Positions 12,801-14,974 of a stretch of DNA of 14,974 nucleotides are shown here, piece after piece; position 1 is the stretch's first letter; each line of letters begins with the position of its first letter. The notes beneath the pieces were generated by a model, which did not search any database, was not told where the DNA came from, and saw only the letters and a list, made by a program, of their open reading frames with translations. Source of the stretch: VFJL01 sp043752345 (lineage in GTDB: Bacteria > Pseudomonadota > Gammaproteobacteria > Burkholderiales > Nitrosomonadaceae); NCBI GenBank assembly GCA_043752345.1, contig JAYUYT010000048.1, positions 1 through 14,974 of the forward strand. The letters run 5' to 3'. The translations under genes were made by a program, and so were the position numbers.

Positions 12801-13359
12801 TCAGCGCCCAGGCGGCATACAACAGCGCCGCCTTGAGACGCTCTTCATTCTCGGCTTCGTTTTCCAGCCACTGGGTTACTTTGGTTGCAAACACCAGTTC
12901 TGAAAATGGCGCCCCAAATTCGCTCACCAGTTTTTGTTCCAGCGCGATCCCGTCGGCTGCCAGCACCTCTGCCTCACTCACCTTGTTCATCGCCCGCCGC
13001 TGTACAAATTGCCGCTTGCAGGAATAAAGTGGCGCCAATTCGTGATGGCGGACTGCAAGTGCATGGACTTCGGTTTCGATGCCGAACAGTCTGGCAATAA
13101 AATCCTCCATCCAGGGGGCAAGTTCAATCAGCAAAGCAGATTCATCCTTGGGATCCAGTCCATCAGGATGGGTACGGGCATGATCCAGACGAATGCGCAG
13201 ACCGGCATCTCCCTCTTGCAGAAAATCCAGGAATGCCTGATCCAGCTTTACCAGACCGTCACGGCCATACAAGTCGGCAAAAGCCATGTCGAATGCCAGG
13301 ACGGGAATAGCCGTGGTAGTTGCCGCAACAGAAGAAAGCGCCGATTCCTGATTTGTCAT
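9808..13359 (-). CDS. Large Fe-S flavoprotein, fused NfnB/GltD-like and NfnA/PyrK-like NAD(P)H oxidoreductase
   Basis: The product has 1183 residues. Domains in order: a helical N-terminal region without recognised domain (1-250); a Cys-rich section (Cys256, 259, 267, 296, 328, 336, 339, 343) fit for [4Fe-4S] clusters as in GltD/NfnB; a two-dinucleotide-binding flavoprotein domain with VVGMGPAGY (400-408) for FAD and VVIGGGLTAID (577-587) for NAD(P)H; then, from about 855, a ferredoxin-reductase-like domain with HPGQFYRF (889-896), NAD-binding VVLVGGGLGNAV (971-982) and a C-terminal [2Fe-2S] set Cys1111, 1117, 1120, 1138 as in PyrK/NfnA. The two halves equal the two subunits of NfnAB, which couples NADH, NADPH and ferredoxin. 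Similar large proteins are usually annotated just as pyridine nucleotide-disulfide oxidoreductase. Its place before pntAA-pntAB-pntB suggests a role in NADH/NADPH balance. The ATG at 13359 lacks a clear ribosome site. Confidence 0.82.
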   Translation of the reverse strand: MTNQESALSSVAATTTAIPVLAFDMAFADLYGRDGLVKLDQAFLDFLQEGDAGLRIRLDHARTHPDGLDPKDESALLIELAPWMEDFIARLFGIETEVHALAVRHHELAPLYSCKRQFVQRRAMNKVSEAEVLAADGIALEQKLVSEFGAPFSELVFATKVTQWLENEAENEERLKAALLYAAWALKTPAGRKHSRDGVLFKSPAKLDYLHLLTTVTDQAAGYTVHRLNHLRRREGFALTDTGTDLVGALDEANYCIWCHEQGKDSCSKGLKEKPKAPTEPPVFKKSSLGALLAGCPLEERISEFHKLKTQGIAIGSLAMIVLDNPMCAGTGHRICNDCMKSCIYQKQEPVNIPEAETRTLKDVLELPWGFEIYSLLTRWNPLDLQRPLPKPPTGRKVLVVGMGPAGYTLAHHLMNDGHTVMGIDGLKIEPLPAHLSGVDQQGQRLPFSPIQHAAALEENLDERVPAGFGGVAEYGITVRWNKNFLKLIRLLLERREEFALFGGVRFGGTLTADDALAMGFDHVALAAGAGRPTVLDLPNGLARGVRAASDFLMALQLSGAAQANSVANMQLRLPVVVIGGGLTAIDTATEALAYYPVQVDKFLRRYEILTAEQGEAAIRGAWDAEEQEIAEEFLGHARAIRSERAAAEREGRAPRILELLQSWGGATIAYRKRLVDSPSYTLNHEEVEKALEEGIWFAEGLTPVRVDTDRWEHARSVRFMVQALDETGSWQKTGEAELPARAVLVAAGTQPNTVLAREDEKNFKLNGRYFAACDEDGNPVNPPRANPKPETPMVLLSRCEDGRFISFFGDLHPSYSGNVVKAMSSAKQGYPVVSRVLGRVAPASTKSGEQFFAEMNGRLRPTVHKVERLTPNIIEVVVHAPMAAERFHPGQFYRFQNFSTFATIAGDTELAMEGIALTGAAVDVARGLVSLIVLEMGGSADLCARLQPGEPVVLMGPTGTPTEILPGETVVLVGGGLGNAVLFSIGAAARAAGSKVLYFAGYKKLIDRYKVAEIEAAADTVVWCCDEPPGFKPSRPGDLSYVGNIVQAMATYGSGALGAQPVSLAAASRIIAIGSDRMMAAVGAARHTLLRPYLKTDHFAIGSINSPMQCMMKEICAQCLQPHKDPATGEVTYVFSCFNQDQPLDQVDFGGLASRLRQNSVQEKLTTRWISHCLKASSQTGA

Positions 13360-13466
13360 GATAAGTTGATTGCTATTAAATGAAAAAACAACTGCTAAAT
13401 AATTTGCGCTTGTGCCTGATCGGGGTTGTTATATCCCTACCGACATCCGGGCTAAGGCCCCACCAG

Positions 13467-13505
13467 AAAATACAAAAGCGGCAAGGTCGTCCGCCTTGTC
13501 GCTTT
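13467..13505 (-). terminator. Intrinsic terminator of the cysDN transcript
   Basis: On the minus strand a 12-position stem (plus-strand 13475-13486 with 13494-13505, one internal mismatch) with a 7-base loop is followed by TTTTGTATTTT. It begins about 45 bases after the cysN stop codon and separates the sulfate activation genes from the flavoprotein-pnt cluster, which must then start from its own promoter in 13360-13466. Confidence 0.8.
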
Positions 13506-13550
13506 GCGATTCATCCAAACCGCTGGCAGCATTATTGCAACTTTGCCGGA

Positions 13551-14834
13551 TCATCCTTCCGGCGGACAGATCATGCCGGCAGCAACAGTATTATTGCTGG
13601 CTTCATCAATGACAATAAAGCTGCCGGTGGCATGGTTGCGCTCGTAATCATCACACACCAGGGGTTGTTGTACTTTAAACATCACCCGCCCGATATCATT
13701 CATCCTGAAAATGTCCACCGCTTCGCGATTCAGCGTATTGACGTCGACACGATAATCTATCCGGCTTACCAGTGCTTTGACAATCCGGGTGGTATGCTTA
13801 ATCAGGTATTTGCGCTTCGGATCAAGAGCCTGTTCCGATAACCAGCACAGCATCGCCTCAAACTCCTTGGTTACTCGCGGCTTCTGCTCGGTTTTTACCA
13901 GCATGTCGCCACGGGAAATATCCAGGTGATCTTCGATGGTTAGCGTCACCGATTGCGGTGCAATCGCGTGATCGAGGGGGCCATCGTAAGTAACAATTTC
14001 CTTGATGCGTGAAGTCAATCCCGAGGGCAGCACTGTCACCGCATCACCGACCTGGATGGAACCTGACTCGATACGCCCCATATAGCCGCGGAAATCGTGC
14101 AGTTCTTCGGTCTGCGGGCGACACACCAACTGCACTGGAAAACGGAAATCGACAAGATTGATGTCATGATCGATCGGGATATTCTCCAGCAAATCCATCA
14201 ATGTCACACCCTCATACCAGGAAAGATTGTCACCACGCTCCACCACCATATCTCCGTTCAGAGCAGACATTGGTATGTAGGTAATATTGTGCAGCTTGAG
14301 TTCCTCGGCAAAAGCAGCGAAATCGCGGCAGATGCGTTCGAATACTTCGCGGGAATAATCCACCAGATCCATCTTGTTGACCGCCACCACCAGATGCGGA
14401 ATCCCTACCAGGCTGGCCAGATAGGTATGGCGACGCGACTGAACGAGTACGCCTTTACGCGCGTCGATCAGGATGATTGCCAGATTCGCGGTGGAGGCCC
14501 CGGTCACCATATTGCGGGTATATTGCTCGTGACCCGGCGTATCAGCAATGATGAATTTGCGCTTGGGGGTAGCAAAGTAACGATAAGCCACATCAATAGT
14601 GATGCCCTGCTCGCGCTCTGCCTGCAGGCCGTCGGTGAGCAGCGACAGATCGACGCCTTTCATTCCGCGCTTGCTGGTGGTGTGCGTGATGGCGCTCAAC
14701 TGATCCTCGAAAATTGATTTCGAGTCATACAGCAAGCGCCCGATCAGAGTGCTTTTGCCATCATCCACGCTACCAGCGGTGATAAAGCGCAACAGTTCGA
14801 TATTGTCTAATGCAGTGCTGTCGATTACTGACAT
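13551..14834 (-). CDS. cysN: Sulfate adenylyltransferase subunit 1 (ATP sulfurylase GTPase subunit)
   Basis: This 427-residue EF-Tu-like GTPase pairs with CysD to make adenosine 5'-phosphosulfate from ATP and sulfate; GTP hydrolysis drives the reaction. GTPase motifs are plain: P-loop GSVDDGKS (21-28), the switch region EREQGITID (73-81), DTPGH (98-102) and NKMD (153-156), followed by the EF-Tu-like beta-barrel domains. It ends after the barrel domains, so there is no fused CysC (APS kinase) domain of the kind found in NodQ/CysNC. AGAAGG lies 7 bases before the ATG at 14834. It is 78 bases downstream of cysD and in the same operon. Whether the pathway is purely assimilatory cannot be told here. 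Confidence 0.96.
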   Translation of the reverse strand: MSVIDSTALDNIELLRFITAGSVDDGKSTLIGRLLYDSKSIFEDQLSAITHTTSKRGMKGVDLSLLTDGLQAEREQGITIDVAYRYFATPKRKFIIADTPGHEQYTRNMVTGASTANLAIILIDARKGVLVQSRRHTYLASLVGIPHLVVAVNKMDLVDYSREVFERICRDFAAFAEELKLHNITYIPMSALNGDMVVERGDNLSWYEGVTLMDLLENIPIDHDINLVDFRFPVQLVCRPQTEELHDFRGYMGRIESGSIQVGDAVTVLPSGLTSRIKEIVTYDGPLDHAIAPQSVTLTIEDHLDISRGDMLVKTEQKPRVTKEFEAMLCWLSEQALDPKRKYLIKHTTRIVKALVSRIDYRVDVNTLNREAVDIFRMNDIGRVMFKVQQPLVCDDYERNHATGSFIVIDEASNNTVAAGMICPPEG

Positions 14835-14912
14835 TTACGGGCCTTCTGAAAATTCTGCTCGCTACGAAAATTGATGCATGCTTCTGCCCTGTACTGGCGG
14901 GCAACTGTCGTT

Positions 14913-14974
14913 TCAGAAATATCCTTCCTTCTTGCGCAACTCCATGGACGCATCCGAAGTCTGGTCGTCCATGC
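14913..14974 (-). CDS. cysD: Sulfate adenylyltransferase subunit 2, C-terminal end (partial)
   Basis: The last 19 codons before the TGA (14913-14915) read MDDQTSDASMELRKKEGYF. The ending MExRKKEGYF is the characteristic C-terminus of CysD, the catalytic PAPS-reductase-like subunit of ATP sulfurylase. The gene continues beyond the right edge of the window. The order cysD-cysN is the normal one and confirms the assignment, although only the tail is seen. Confidence 0.88.
   Translation of the reverse strand, partial: MDDQTSDASMELRKKEGYF

Noticed and set aside
1..14974. CRISPR arrays, tRNA or rRNA genes, and an integron integrase gene.
   Set aside because: No regularly spaced repeats, no tRNA-like cloverleaf or rRNA sequence was recognised, and no tyrosine-recombinase-like protein occurs in any frame.

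Overview
The window looks like a betaproteobacterial chromosome, probably Nitrosomonadales-like. This is inferred from the mdh-prpB-prpC order, the three-subunit transhydrogenase, the unfused CysN next to CysD, and overall gene style. No rRNA, tRNA or CRISPR is seen. The flanks are housekeeping metabolism. The centre, about 2.4-6.7 kb, is an accessory island.

Left flank (1-2260, + strand): the last codons of a malate dehydrogenase, then prpB (methylisocitrate lyase) and prpC (2-methylcitrate synthase), which overlap by 8 bases. These genes tie the methylcitrate cycle of propionate oxidation to the TCA cycle. No prpD or acnD follows.

Accessory island (about 2427-6692): this appears to be a short run of integron-type gene cassettes without an integrase in view. 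Three related dyads (4205-4274, 5870-5937, 6616-6677) have the layout of attC sites: an R''-like box, a 5-6 base spacer, an L'' arm with an extrahelical C, a short hairpin, an L' arm, and in two cases a 6-base spacer and an R' box. They bound (a) a cassette-like block with a membrane-anchored Sel1-repeat protein and an unrecognised HExxH protein whose last residues are encoded by the attC itself; (b) an IS110-family insertion sequence on the minus strand with a long non-coding 3' side; and (c) a RelE/HigB-like toxin and HigA-like antitoxin pair, a typical cassette cargo.

Right flank (6738-14974, all minus strand): cysD (end only) and cysN make ATP sulfurylase and end at a clear intrinsic terminator. 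Next comes an 1183-residue iron-sulfur flavoprotein that looks like a fusion of the two halves of an NfnB/NfnA-type NAD(P)H oxidoreductase. It is followed by pntAA, pntAB and pntB, the proton-translocating transhydrogenase. The large flavoprotein and Pnt probably work together on NADH/NADPH balance.

The most notable points are the integrase-less attC array carrying an IS110 element, the orphan metalloprotease-like cassette protein, and the Nfn-like fusion beside a proton-pumping transhydrogenase.
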